Shown: positions 28,495 to 39,091, counted from the first letter of the stretch. The stretch is DNA of 64,000 nucleotides from Saprospiraceae bacterium (GCA_016715105.1 JADKBO010000013.1:110237-174236); one strand, 5' to 3'. Notes: generated from the sequence alone by a model not told the origin. Translations and numbers: made by a program.

Positions 28495-30504
28495 TTAAAA
28501 CAAGTTATCTATTAATTCATCATCCACAAAATTTGGAAGGGTTACTTTCAAATTTGGACTTCGGTCCATTTCACGTTTGATGGCAAAAACAGCTTCCTTA
28601 TTACGTGCCCAACTGCGGCGAGCAATGCCGTTATTCACATCGAAAAACAACATACTTTTTAGACGTTCGGAAGCTTCATCTGATCCATCTAGTAAAAGTC
28701 CAAAACCACCGTTGATAACTTCTCCCCACCCTACTCCACCACCGTTATGGATAGAAACCCAGGTAGCACCTCTAAAGCTATCTCCGATGACATTGTGGAT
28801 AGCCATGTCTGCGGTGAAACGACTCCCATCGTAAATATTGGAGGTCTCCTGTAAGGAGAATCAGTGCCACTCACATCGTGGTGGTCTCTTCCCAAAACAA
28901 CAGATCCTATTTCACCCCGTTTGATGGCCTGGTTGAATGCTTCCGCAATCGTCGCCCTACCTTCAGCATCTGCGTATAAAATACGTGCCTGAGAGCCCAC
29001 AACCAATTTGTTCTTTTTGGCGTCACGGATCCATGTTATGTTGTCAGCTAACTGACCGGCAATTTCTTCCGGAGCTTGCGCATGTAATGCCGTCAAAACA
29101 TCTAAAGCTATTTGGTCTGTTTTATCCAAATCTTTTGAACTACCAGAGGTACAAACCCAACGGAATGGTCCAAAGCCATAATCAAAACACATAGGACCAA
29201 GGATGTCTTGCACGTAAGATGGATACCGAAAGTCAATGTTGTTCTGAGCCATTACGTCTGCTCCTGCACGGCTTGCTTCGAGTAGAAAAGCATTTCCGTA
29301 ATCAAAAAAGTAGGTACCTTTTGACGTATGTCGGTTAATTGCAGTTGCATGTCTGCGAAGAGAAACCTCTACACTTTTTTTAAAAGCTTCTGGCTCCTCA
29401 CGGATCATCTGGTTTGACTCATCATAAGATAAACCCACAGGATAATATCCACCCGTCCATGGAATGTGGAGAGATGTCTGATCAGACCCCACATGAATAA
29501 ATAATTCTTCTTCATCCATTCGTTCCCAGACTGCAACCACATTGCCAATAAAGGCTATGGATACTGTTTCTTCGTTTGCTTGTGCTTTTTTGACACGCTC
29601 AATGAGTTCGTCTATATTTTCAATCAACTCATCTACCCAACCCTGCTCGTGTCTTTTGCGCGCTGCTTGCGCATTTACCTCCGCACAGATGGTGATGCAT
29701 CCTACGATGTTTCCAGCCTTGGGTTGCGCTCCACTCATTCCTCCCAGGCCAGCGGTAAGGAAGATTTTACCGGCTGGAGTTTCGTTTTCAGGCAGGATTT
29801 TCCTGAAGGCATTCATGATGGTAATCGTCGTTCCGTGGACAATGCCTTGCGGACCGATGTACATAAACGAACCAGCCGTCATCTGACCGTACTGAGTAAC
29901 CCCCAAAGCGTTGTATTTCTCCCAATCTTCCGGTTTTGAATGATTGGGTATCATCATACCATTGGTCACCACGACTCGCGGTGCATCTTTTGAGGATGGA
30001 AATAATCCCATTGGGTGTCCTGAATAAAGGTGGAGGGTTTGATCTTCTTCCATGATGGATAGGTACTGCATCGTGAGCAGGTACTGTGCCCAGTTCTGGA
30101 ATACAGCCCCATTGCCCCCGTAGGTGATGAGCTCTTCAGGATGCTGGGCAACCCTTGGGTCCAAATTGTTTTGTATCATGAGCATGATGGCCGCTGCTTG
30201 TCTGCAAAGCGCCGGATATTCATCAATGGGTCTGGCAAAAAACGTATAATCGGGTTTGAAACGATACATATAAATGCGTCCACATTCCTTTAATTCATCG
30301 GCAAATTCAGGAGCCAGGATAGCATGCCACTCCACCGAAAAATAGCGAAGTGCATTGCGAATGGCCAGTTTTTTTCTTCTTTTGAAAGCAAATCTGCCCT
30401 TTGGGGAGCCCTGTTTGCTCCTTTAGGATAAGGCTTTTAGCCGGTAATTCTGCTGGTAAACCTTGCTTTATTTGTTCCCGGAAAGTCGTAGTTGTTTGGG
30501 TCAT
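28495..30504 (-). CDS. hutU: Urocanate hydratase (frameshifted)
   Basis: HutU uses bound NAD+ to hydrate urocanate. The N-terminus (MTQTTTTFREQIKQGLP) is read to about 30420, then the family segment DLLSKEEKKLAIRNALRYF appears in another frame, then most of the protein runs from 30335 to about 28845, including TYGGNGAVFQNW, TAGLGGMSGAQPKA and the FDYGFGPFRWVC active-site stretch. The last part (MAIHNVIGDSFRGATWVSIH ... WARNKEAVFAIKREM) is in a third frame. Total about 669 residues, normal for the long Bacteroidota form. It overlaps the hutH stop by 4 bases and abuts hutI. Confidence 0.92.
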
Positions 30505-32002
30505 TTTACAATGAGTTTTTGTTGAGTTACAAGGAGGATCATTTGATGGATGTCGTCTTTGAGCAGTCGATCTTCTTCAAGTTTCGGAACCCTATTTCTG
30601 ATGATTTTGAAGTTGGATTCCAGGATGCGAGAAAAAGAATTGGGTCTTCTGAATTCCATGGCTTGGGCAGCAATCATGGCTTCGATTGCCAGTATTTTTT
30701 CGAGGTTGCCTAGTATTTGGTTGAATTTTCTTCCTGATATACTTCCCATTGAAACATGGTCTTCCTGTCCAAGTGAGGTAGGAATACTATCTGCAGAAGG
30801 TGGGAAACACAAAGATTTATTTTCAGTTACAAGCGCAGCAGTTGTGTATTGAGGTATCATGTAGCCAGAATTCAAACCTCCGCTTTCAGTAAGCAAACGT
30901 GGAAGTCCAAACTTGCCTTCGATGAGCAAATAAATGCGCCGATCCGAGATGTTGCCGAGTTCTGACGCTGCAATAGAAGCATAGTCCAATGCCATTGCCA
31001 AGGGTTGTCCGTGAAAATTTCCTCCTGAAATGGCCACCGTATCGCTCAATACAATCGGATTATCAGTCACAGAATTGAGCTCTATTTCTGTCAGTTCTTT
31101 GAGGTGTTGGTAGGCATTTCGGGAAGCACCATGCACTTGTGGCATACATCTCATGGAATAAGGATCCTGAACGCGAATGCAATTTTCGTGAGATTTTATG
31201 TTGTTTGAATTTTCAAGTAATGTTCGCATACGGGCAGCAACCTTTAGACTTCCCTTGAATGGTCGAATTTGTGCAATGCCTTTTTGAATGGAGATGCACT
31301 GCCTTGATATCCCTCTAGACTCATTGCACCTGTCACATCAGCTAGATCGAGTAGGTATTTCATCTTTCCAACGCCAAGGACAGCATGTGCCAAAATGAAT
31401 TGTGTACCATTGATTAAGGCCAAACCTTCTTTTGCTTGTAATTGAATAGGTGTAAGTTGGTGATCAGCGTGGACCTTTTTTGCGGCCACTATCTTGCCTT
31501 TTATCCAAAAATCACCTTCATCTATGAGCGTCAAAAAAAGGTGTGAAAGTGGAGCAAGGTCTCCTGAAGCTCCAACAGAGCCTTGTTCAGGAACAACTGG
31601 AATCAGATCATGCTCAATAAAATAAAGAATGCGTTCAATGACCTCAATTCGTATGCCAGAGTAACCCATACAAAGGGCATGAACCTTACAAATCATCATC
31701 AGTTTTGAAAGAATTGGGTCTATGGGCTTTCCTACACCGACGGCATGGCTCAGCAAAAGGTTACGCTGTAAGAGATTGGTTTCGCTTGGAGATATCTGCA
31801 CATCGCATAAAGGCCCAAATCCAGTATTGATACCGTAAATAGCCTTGTCAGAAATTGCCATGGTTTCGACATTTTTTCTACTGGTTTCAACGGATTGCCT
31901 CACCCTTTGGCTTAAAAATCCATCCAGTTTGCCCTCTGCCATCATCATCACTTTTTTGAGTGTAAGGCTATCATTGCCGTATTCAAACTTTCTATTTTCC
32001 AT
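30501..32002 (-). CDS. hutH: Histidine ammonia-lyase (frameshifted)
   Basis: HutH deaminates L-histidine to trans-urocanate with a self-made MIO cofactor formed from Ala-Ser-Gly. That motif is present near residue 143 in GSVGASGDLAPLSH. Other landmarks are YGINTGFGPLCD, GLALINGTQF, and in the second frame VQDPYSMRCMPQVHGA and GNFHGQPLAMALD. The frame changes between 31244 and 31229 (HSREGSLKVAARMRTLL restored by one base). About 500 residues, full length. It heads the operon hutH-U-I-G, which converts histidine to glutamate, ammonia and formamide. Confidence 0.93.
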
Positions 32003-32019
32003 TTCACTTATTCAGAATA

Positions 32020-32050
32020 CAAAAATAAGTTTATATTTGATACCCAACAA
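32020..32050 (-). promoter_or_regulatory. Promoter of the hut operon, overlapping the regulator's promoter
   Basis: On the minus strand TATTTTTG (32027-32020) follows TTG elements at 32050-32048 (N20) or 32047-32045 (N17), 17 bases before the hutH start. On the + strand TATATTTG (32032-32039) lies inside this span and faces the LysR gene. The two promoters overlap, so a regulator bound here would affect both. Confidence 0.5.
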
Positions 32051-32077
32051 GATCATTTATTTCAACTATTGATAACT

Positions 32078-32957
32078 ATGAGTAATCAATTAGAATTCAG
32101 GCATATCAAATATTTCCTGGCTGTAGCTGAAGATTTACACTTCCGCAAGGCAGCAGATAGGCTTTTTATTTCGCAACCGGGACTTAGTCGTCAGATCAAG
32201 GAAATGGAGGATGAGTTGGGTATCATGCTTTTCAAACGCCACAACCGCAAAGTTGAATTGACCGTTGCTGGAAGATACCTGCAAAGCGGACTTTCCAAAC
32301 AACTCCATACACTAGAACACATTATGGAACACGCCAAACACCTCCATCAAGGTAAAGACGGGAGTTTAAAATTGGGCTATGTGGGCTCTGCCATGCAGCA
32401 TGTCATTCCTGATCTACTCGTCAAGTTTCGGGAAACACATCCCAATGTCATCTTTGGATTGAAAGAAATGGAGAATGATAAGCAAGTGGAAAAGTTGCTC
32501 AGTCACGAATTGGATTTGGGCTTTGTGCGATTGGAGCGCATACCCAGAGGATTACAAAGCAAAGTTGTTTTAGTAGAAAAGTTTTGTTTGGTACTTCCAA
32601 AGCATCACAAAATGAATACTAATAACTTTCAGTCCCTCAGTAAGTTAAAAAGATGAATCCTTTATACTATTTGATCCAGAATACAGTGCTTCCTATTACG
32701 AAAAAGTGATGCAGATTTTTGACGACAGTGGTTTCAGTCCCATGGTCTCCCACAATACAGTTCATGCAAGTTCGATCTTTAAACTGGTAGAAAATGGTTT
32801 TGGTATTTCGATAGTGCCAGAATCGTTGCAGGCAGATTATTATCCTGGCATTAAGTTCATAACATTGGAAAAAATCACTCAACGTACAGTCTTGTCTGCA
32901 GTTTGGGATAGGAGCAATTCTAATCCTACTTTGGAGCAGTTGTTAGAGTTTATTTGA
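32078..32957 (+). CDS. LysR-family transcriptional regulator (frameshifted), probable hut regulator
   Basis: The ATG at 32078 starts MSNQLEFRHIKYFLAVAEDL, followed by a typical winged helix-turn-helix (LHFRKAADRLFISQPGLSRQIKEMEDELG, key residues within 20-50). An effector-binding domain follows: GYVGSAMQHVIPDLLVKFR in the first frame and SIFKLVENGFGISIVPESL in the second. The break lies near 32650. About 293 residues when joined, the usual LysR length. It is divergent from hutH with a 75-base shared promoter region, the normal layout for a LysR protein and its target, so control of histidine degradation is likely but inferred. Confidence 0.85.
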
Positions 32958-33229
32958 TGGTTTTTTACGTCCCATAATGATATCTGCACTGTAATATCGT
33001 ACATTTTTGATTTTCTCCTTTAGTTCCTTCTATTAAATATACCAATCGATGTTTTCTGTTTAGCCTTCGAGACCAACAGTTTCTTTTTTAACTATTACTT
33101 GGTCCTTGAAAAGCCAATCCTCCCAGTCCAATTCAGTAAATCCTTTAAATTCATTTACTTAATTCTTCTACATCAAACTCAAGAGTCTTTCCAGATTGAA
33201 AATAGACTCATTTTTATAAAAGCTCTCAT
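32943..33229 (-). pseudogene. Degraded small gene, three in-frame stops
   Basis: The minus strand reads MRAFIKMSLFSIWKD..., then after a frame change FDVEELSK, NEFKGFTELDWEDWLFKDQV, VKKETVGLEG-stop-TENIDWYI-stop-stop, then KNVRYYSADIIMGRKKP to a TAA at 32943. The composition and continuity look like a real protein of about 95 residues that has decayed. It begins just beyond the terminator at 33240-33284 and its end overlaps the LysR gene tail. Family unknown. Nothing else is seen in 32958-33356. Confidence 0.4.
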
Positions 33230-33239
33230 TTTAGAAACT

Positions 33240-33284
33240 AAAAAAAAATGCAAATTTGGAGTATCACATCTTCCAAATTTGCAT
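33240..33284 (-). terminator. Rho-independent terminator of the clostripain gene
   Basis: ATGCAAATTTGGA (33248-33260) and TCCAAATTTGCAT (33272-33284) are exact reverse complements with an 11-base loop. On the minus strand the stem is followed by 8-9 T (33248-33240). It lies 73 bases beyond the stop of the gene at 33357. Confidence 0.85.
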
Positions 33285-33356
33285 CTCATCCATAATATTT
33301 GCTTTTATAATCTTTTCAACATTGTTTTATGAACGGATATTTGAAAGCCTCTTTAT

Positions 33357-35562
33357 TTATTTGTTTATGATGATCTTATCGTAAGTTTTCTTACCATTTG
33401 AGTTAATCTCCAATAGATACACGCCGCTTGCATGATCAACCTGAATATTAGATACTTTTTCATTTAAAGTTTTTGTCAAAACACTACGACCATTCATGTC
33501 ATACATATTTAATATAAATGGCTTACCGTCGAACCCATTATAGTCCAATGAAAATGCATTTTGTGCAGGATTGGGGTATACTTCAAAATCAGGATTGATT
33601 TTGACATCTTTTGCACCCGTTGTAGTAGTTACCACATATACACTATTGTCATAAATGAGTGTATCATTCTGAGAATGATCCTCTAATAAGAATGCTAATT
33701 GATATCTTCCATCCTCAAGGTATGCGTATTCTAACTTTAAGTCGGAGTTTCCATTTACAATTTCAATGATATCGTCATCATTGACAACAAAGAATTCCTC
33801 GTCGGTATCCTCATTAAATGATTCATACAAGAGTTGAACCTTATCTCCTGGTTTTAAAGCCACTCTGCTTTTTGGAACAATCATTCCACCAAGTTCATCT
33901 GATTCTGGTTCAGGAATGATGGATTCCAAAACGTAATTGAAATTTTCGTCAAATGAGAAGCTAACAATCAAAAATTCTTCACTACTTGTTTCCAAATTTT
34001 TAACTGCCGGGATTTGTATGCGGGTATATTGTTTTACATTTCCTGAATCGTCTGTAATTTCATATGGGAAAATATCAGAGATATAAGCTGGATGACCGTT
34101 TATGGAAAGCCATTCATTATCCCAATGGTATCCATAAGTTGCAGAACCATCCTCATTAAAAGACACAGTATCCGGGAAGGTACTCCCAAGCATCAGATAC
34201 TCATTTTGTGTGCTTTCTGATTCTCTGATCAACATTACTTGTATTTGCTCCAGATCATCGTCATTGTTTACTCTTATTGCACTGATCAATTCACCTCCTC
34301 TTTTGGTATTATGGGTTCCATTTTTTTTGAAAAACACAAAATCAGGGTCTAACTGACCATTTGGAGGATTTAAATCAGCGATTGCTGTTGGAATGTAATA
34401 ATCCAAAATAAAACTTTTAATATCCGGATTGAAATCAATAGGGCTGTAGTTGTCATTTAAAACTTCATCCAATACATCTTTATTAACCAGAACTTGATGC
34501 GGCATGTAAATTGAGATTCCGGTTGCTTTTGGTCTGGCATTGTCATTTCTGCTATAAACAACAACCTCACCAAGTTGTGAAAGTACATCGTTTGCCAAAA
34601 ACCCCAATTCAGGTGCAGTTTCTTTTACCTTTTTCATTAAATCACCTAGGTCCACCATGTCTTCAGAATATTCCGGGTCAGTAAGTGCTTTGGAATATTC
34701 TTCAGTTTTACTACGTGCTTTATGGATTTTTTGAACCGCATTACCTGCAATTGCAGCACTAAATAGGTTGTTTAAACTGTTTTCTAAATCGGAAATTCTT
34801 GTCAAATCTGTCACACTCAGGGTCAAAGCAGTAGTGTGCTGATCGGCAGCTTGCGCAAAAACCATCAACGATGATTCTGCCCAAGTTGTCACCACTTAAT
34901 GCCGAACCTTGGGAGTTCATTGCAGAAATGATGGGTTTATAATCCCAACCATGCCCTGGTTCTTGTTCTTCAGAACCCACAAACCAATGAGCAAATTCCC
35001 TCAAGGTAGATTGGGTCTCAATATTTGACATTAAACATGCATCAAAGCCCAATAATTCAAATTTTTTGTTTGACTGAATGAAATTAGTTGCTCCTATGGC
35101 TGCTTTGATTTGCGGGAGTGAAAGATTTTTTTTCGACAGTTCATCATTTCCATATCCTCTGATATCACTACCATGATTCCAGAAAACCATGGAGACTTTA
35201 TCGCCTGGATATGCATCCAAGGCGTAATTTATAAAAGCTGTCACATTTTCTGGTGATGACATTTCGTTAGAGACAGGTGTAAAATCCAAATTTAATTTTT
35301 GGCCATTCTCTATCAAATATGCTTTTGGTGTTTCCCACCCTTCCTTATTTGCGCCTCCGGTAATTATCACTACATTGACTTGGTCTGTATTACCAGCATC
35401 AAGCATTTCTTCAATATCAGTGGTTCCTGCATCACTTTTTGACTCAAGGTCAGAACCAATGATATAAACGATTTTTGTCCAGGGTTTTTGGGCAGTTGCG
35501 TAATTCGCATTTAGGAAAATCACAAATATTCCTAAGCTCAGAATTTTTAAAAATTTTGTCAT
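33357..35562 (-). CDS. Clostripain-family (C11) cysteine peptidase with type IX sorting domain (frameshifted)
   Basis: A secreted clan-CD peptidase of about 735 residues. It has a signal peptide (ending ATAQK), then the C11 catalytic core: IVYIIGSDLESKSDAG, VVIITGGANKEGW, the catalytic His in VFWNHGSDIRGYG and the catalytic Cys in LLGFDACLMSNIE. Family members cleave after Arg or Lys. The frame changes at about 34880, where ALSGDNLG joins TTWAESSLMVFAQAADQ. The last 80 residues (YPNPAQNAFSLDYNG ... GVYLLEINSNGKKTYDKI) are a type A sorting domain, so the enzyme is probably attached to the cell surface. A strong terminator follows. Confidence 0.88.
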
Positions 35563-35734
35563 AAAATCTTACTTTCTTGTTTGGAGGACGAAAGTAAAAA
35601 TAAGTATAATATTTATCATATTTGATTGAAGACAAAACGGGTGACAAAGAGATATTATATTATTTTATCTCAAAAGGATCAAGTTTATCAAAAAAAGAAA
35701 ACCACGTAATTATAACTACTTGGCAAGACATTAT

Positions 35735-35995
35735 TCAAGAACCTCCTTTATACCAAACACCCGTGCCCAAAGATGGAACCTCAGGGCATAAATTAGCATA
35801 TGCACATACCCCAAAATCGGCATTATACGTACCTGAGCCACACTCAACCTTGCTAAGAAAATTTAAAGCGAAAGATATTTTCCCTGTCAATTTGCCATAT
35901 GTGTTGTTCTGGTAATATCATTCCAGGCGTTACTCAAATTGGCATTGATAAACCTTCTGTTTGGGAATATCCACTAGTGTAAGCAATTTCACTTT
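35735..35995 (-). pseudogene. Frameshifted fragment of a Cys-containing secreted-type protein
   Basis: On the minus strand a protein-like sequence runs through three frames: GYSQTEGLSMP (near 35985), NLSNAWNDITRTT (near 35940), then YGKLTGKISFALNFLSKVE and CGSGTYNADFGVCAYANLC, with PSLGTGVWYKGGS ending at a TGA at 35735. It has three Cys in its last 45 residues. It looks like the C-terminal part of an extracellular protein with decayed or error-broken frames. No start or family is seen. The + strand open frame at 35622-35915 is its shadow. The rest of 35563-36173 is AT-rich and empty. Confidence 0.4.
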
Positions 35996-36173
35996 ATCAT
36001 TTAATTAAAAGATTGGCCGGCAAACCTCACAACCAAGCTCTAGTCTTGTAACTTATACTTATCCTTCTCAAAAAGGTTATATTTAGCAACCAATAAACAC
36101 TAATCGAAAAGGTTGTATTTCTAGTAGAAAACAAGATTACCAAAACAAAACCAAGAAAATATAATTATTTGCT

Positions 36174-36920
36174 ATGACATTATTCAAGAACATCCGTCGT
36201 ACCATATTCAATAATGCACAGACATCAAAATATTTGAAGTATGCCATTGGCGAGATTATCCTCGTGGTCATTGGGATTTTGATTGCTTTACAGATCAATA
36301 ACTGGAATGAAGATCGCAAAACTGATGTCAGAATCACCACATTGATGACGGCGCTTCGCAATGATCTATTACAAGACAAGGCACTTATAAATCAATATTT
36401 ACCGGAAATAAATAATCAAATACTTTGGAATGAGTCTCTGAGAAATAGAATTGCAAAACCAAGTGCTAAAATAGATACTTTAATAAAAATTGCTAGACAT
36501 GAGTTTAATCCAAACTGGACAATTCCTGTTTTATACAACAACAATGCCTTCAAAAGTCTGAATGAGACAGGTTTGATTGAAATTCTTCCAGATTCCATAA
36601 AAGCTGCCATAAAGGATTTTTATGCCACTAAAAATAACAAAAAAGAACTCATTGACAAGATTTCTATTGATTACAGTAATAAGGTATCTTCCTACGTTGA
36701 CACCTATACTTTTGGATCTACTGCACTTCATGATCAAGGTCCTTTGATTGATTCATTGGTATGGGATTCCATTGACTTAGGTGACTTGGCAGCCAAATTT
36801 CAGGGAATTAGCAATTTCAAAAGAATATTATACGACTTGACTAAGGATGAGATGGAATTCTCTCTAAATAATTCAAAAACACTTTTATTTACAATTAGTC
36901 AATATTTAAAAGTCAAATGA
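36174..36920 (+). CDS. DUF6090-family single-helix membrane protein, paralogue 1
   Basis: The 248-residue protein has the family start: FKNIRRTIF, then YLKYAIGEIILVVIGILIALQINNWNEDRK, a basic amphipathic segment followed by one membrane helix (about 25-45). The rest is a helical domain of about 200 residues predicted outside the cytoplasm, with TLMTALRNDLLQDK-type helices. Function of the family is unknown; members commonly occur in tandem arrays in Bacteroidota. Paralogue 2 starts 4 bases before this gene's stop. Confidence 0.85.
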   Translation: MTLFKNIRRTIFNNAQTSKYLKYAIGEIILVVIGILIALQINNWNEDRKTDVRITTLMTALRNDLLQDKALINQYLPEINNQILWNESLRNRIAKPSAKIDTLIKIARHEFNPNWTIPVLYNNNAFKSLNETGLIEILPDSIKAAIKDFYATKNNKKELIDKISIDYSNKVSSYVDTYTFGSTALHDQGPLIDSLVWDSIDLGDLAAKFQGISNFKRILYDLTKDEMEFSLNNSKTLLFTISQYLKVK

Positions 36921-37678
36921 TAAAACTATTCCGCAATATCCGCCAAAGCCTTTTGACAGAAGGGAAGCCTGCCAGGTATTTGAAATATGCACTTGGTGAA
37001 ATTGTCCTTGTGGTCATTGGAATTTTGATTGCTTTACAGATCAATAACTGGAATGAGGCCAGAAAGTCAGCTGATCAGGAAATGCTTTATTTGTCCCGAC
37101 TACTATCTGAAAACATGTCTGATGTCACGACTTTTGAAGAATACATCAGAGAATTAGAAAAAGGAAATGAGACAGATATAGCCTTATCGGAGGCTTTAAA
37201 AGATGAATCCACACCGGATCTTGATTTGATTCAAAAAGCAAATGACTATTTCAAGTATGGAAGTATTTTCCCAATTTTCACATCTTCTAGCTCCACTTTT
37301 GATGATTTGTCAAGTACAGGAAACTTAAAATTACTTTCCAATACCAAACTAAGAGAAAACATTGTGCAACATTACGCTAAACACATACAATTGAAAGAAC
37401 GTATAAAAACTGGAAATGATTGGGCATTAATTTTAGATGGACCTTTCACTTCTACCTACCACATCATGCAATTTGAGCCTTCTACTTCCTTCTTATTTCC
37501 AAAAGAAAATACAACGCTATTGGCACAGAAAATAAAAGCTGGCAAATTGGATTATATTTCTAATGCCGCAGCACACTATTGGATTAATAAAGACTGTATC
37601 GACCAGTTGCAATTACTCAAGTCTTCTACATCAGATTTAATTGAAAAGATAGCAGATGAGATTCATCTTAAAAAATAA
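36917..37678 (+). CDS. DUF6090-family membrane protein, paralogue 2
   Basis: The 253-residue protein shares the conserved N-terminus (MIKLFRNIRQSLLTEGKPA, ALGEIVLVVIGILIALQIN) with its neighbours, also at nucleotide level, while the outer domain differs strongly from paralogue 1. It overlaps paralogue 1 by an ATGA and ends 6 bases before paralogue 3. Two GxL-type phrases, LNETGLIEILP in paralogue 1 and LSSTGNLKLLSNTKLRENI here, mark the same position of the domain. Confidence 0.85.
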   Translation: MIKLFRNIRQSLLTEGKPARYLKYALGEIVLVVIGILIALQINNWNEARKSADQEMLYLSRLLSENMSDVTTFEEYIRELEKGNETDIALSEALKDESTPDLDLIQKANDYFKYGSIFPIFTSSSSTFDDLSSTGNLKLLSNTKLRENIVQHYAKHIQLKERIKTGNDWALILDGPFTSTYHIMQFEPSTSFLFPKENTTLLAQKIKAGKLDYISNAAAHYWINKDCIDQLQLLKSSTSDLIEKIADEIHLKK

Positions 37679-37684
37679 CATTTA

Positions 37685-38444
37685 ATGATAAAATTATTCC
37701 GAAACATCCGCCAAAGTCTTTTGGCAGAAGGAAAAACCAGCAAGTACCTCAAATACGCCATAGGCGAAATCATTCTTGTGGTGATTGGTATTTTAATTGC
37801 TTTAAGTATCAACACATGGAATAAAACAACAACCTTTCAAAAAAGAAGTTGCTTTACTAACTGACCTCAAAAATGATATTGAAGCTGATATGTCCACTTT
37901 AGAGAGTCAAGATTCCATTTTTGCAAAAAAAGAAATCGATGCAGCGCTCGGATTAAAATTAATCTACAAAGCCAAAACAATCGAAGATATTAAGGCTGTA
38001 TCTAGTTTAACAGCTGGACTTTGGAATGAATTATTCATTAATAAAAACACGTATAACGAAATGATTAATTCTGGAAGCATGTACACCATGAAAAGCAAAG
38101 AATTACAAAAGAAGATTAATAAATATTACAATTTAGTTGAAGCACATGTCGAATATATACGGAGTGTAAACGACGAACAAAGTGCATTATGGACATTAGA
38201 ACCTTCCATGTATCCTGCAAAATTTTTGCTATCACAGTTAGAAAACCCAAGGATGGATATAAAACAAATAGATACCACGTGGATAAACAATCCTAAATCA
38301 GCAACATATCTGGCTTTTGATAACTATTTAAATTCCAATCAAGAGGTCAATAATGTTTATCGAAGAAAAGTGTTTAAACGCATTTTAACTGCAGCTTATT
38401 CCCTTTTTATGGACATTGAGAAAGAACTTGAATCCAGAAAATAA
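37685..38444 (+). CDS. DUF6090-family membrane protein, paralogue 3 (frameshifted)
   Basis: The ATG at 37685 gives MIKLFRNIRQSLLAEGKTSK and the conserved helix; the frame then stops near 37862. The second frame continues KEVALLTDLKNDIEADMSTLESQDS to the end at 38444. One base too many around the A-run in 'caaaaaagaag' explains the break. About 253 residues when joined, with NEMINSGSMYTMKSKELQKKI at the family's GSL/TGN position. Read as intact in life. Confidence 0.8.
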
Positions 38445-38467
38445 TTAAAATACGAATCATTTAATAA

Positions 38468-38788
38468 TTGATAAAACTCTTCCGCAACATCCGCCAAAAC
38501 CTAATCATTGAAAACAAAACATCTAAATATCTCAAATACGCCATTGGGGAAATCATCCTTGTGGTCATTGGAATTTTGATCGCATTACAACTCAACACTT
38601 GGAAAGAATCAAATACGGAACGGACTTTAGAAAAAGAATACATTGTTTCTTTAATTGAGGATATTAAAAAAGATAGTCAAAATTTTGATATCGCCATTAA
38701 GCTGAATCAAAATCGAATAAAAAATCTTGATTCTTTAGCTCTTTTCCAGGATTGTATCAAGCAAATAGATGGTGAGCTCGAAAAATAA
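38468..38788 (+). CDS. DUF6090-family membrane protein, paralogue 4, truncated
   Basis: This copy has the family start (IKLFRNIRQNLIIENKTSKY and the helix) but begins with TTG where paralogues 2 and 3 have ATG, and stops after 106 residues, less than half the family length. About 80 bases further on lies the interspersed repeat at 38866, so the 3' half may have been replaced when that DNA was inserted or rearranged. Probably a non-functional remnant, though the membrane anchor is intact. Confidence 0.7.
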   Translation: MIKLFRNIRQNLIIENKTSKYLKYAIGEIILVVIGILIALQLNTWKESNTERTLEKEYIVSLIEDIKKDSQNFDIAIKLNQNRIKNLDSLALFQDCIKQIDGELEK

Positions 38789-38865
38789 ACACATAATAAG
38801 TATGAAAGTATTTAGTTCACTTAAAGAGTCATCAAATTTTTTAAGTGATAAGTAACTATCTATTT

Positions 38866-38996
38866 AGGTGGAGTCAATTTCATTCAAAAAATGCCTATTC
38901 TCCATTACTCTTCGGCTGTTTTCGTCGCATTAGCGCTGCTATTACTTCTCAAACGAGCCTCGATTGACGAAAAATTGCCTGATTTTTTGAAAAGAA
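38866..38996 (-). repeat. Interspersed repeat, copy B
   Basis: Inverted relative to copy A at 22870-23001, with about a dozen mismatches and two one-base indels over roughly 125 bases. It occupies most of the 300-base gap between the truncated DUF6090 gene and the DUF3500 gene. One frame on the + strand is open across it but without a convincing start. Confidence 0.8.
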
Positions 38997-39091
38997 AGCA
39001 CCCACCAATATAGTTACAGTGATAAAACTTTATTTTTTGTTTTTATAAAAACATCTTACAAACATTTTACCTTTATAAAAATTCAAATCAT

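Noticed and set aside
35622..35915. Open + strand frame of 97 codons
   Set aside because: It is antisense to the Cys-containing minus-strand fragment, which looks far more protein-like, and no promoter precedes it.
35728..36191. 16-base identity (gacattattcaagaac) at 35728 and at the start of the first DUF6090 gene
   Set aside because: The match does not extend beyond 16 bases and the frames differ; in AT-rich DNA of this length it can arise by chance.
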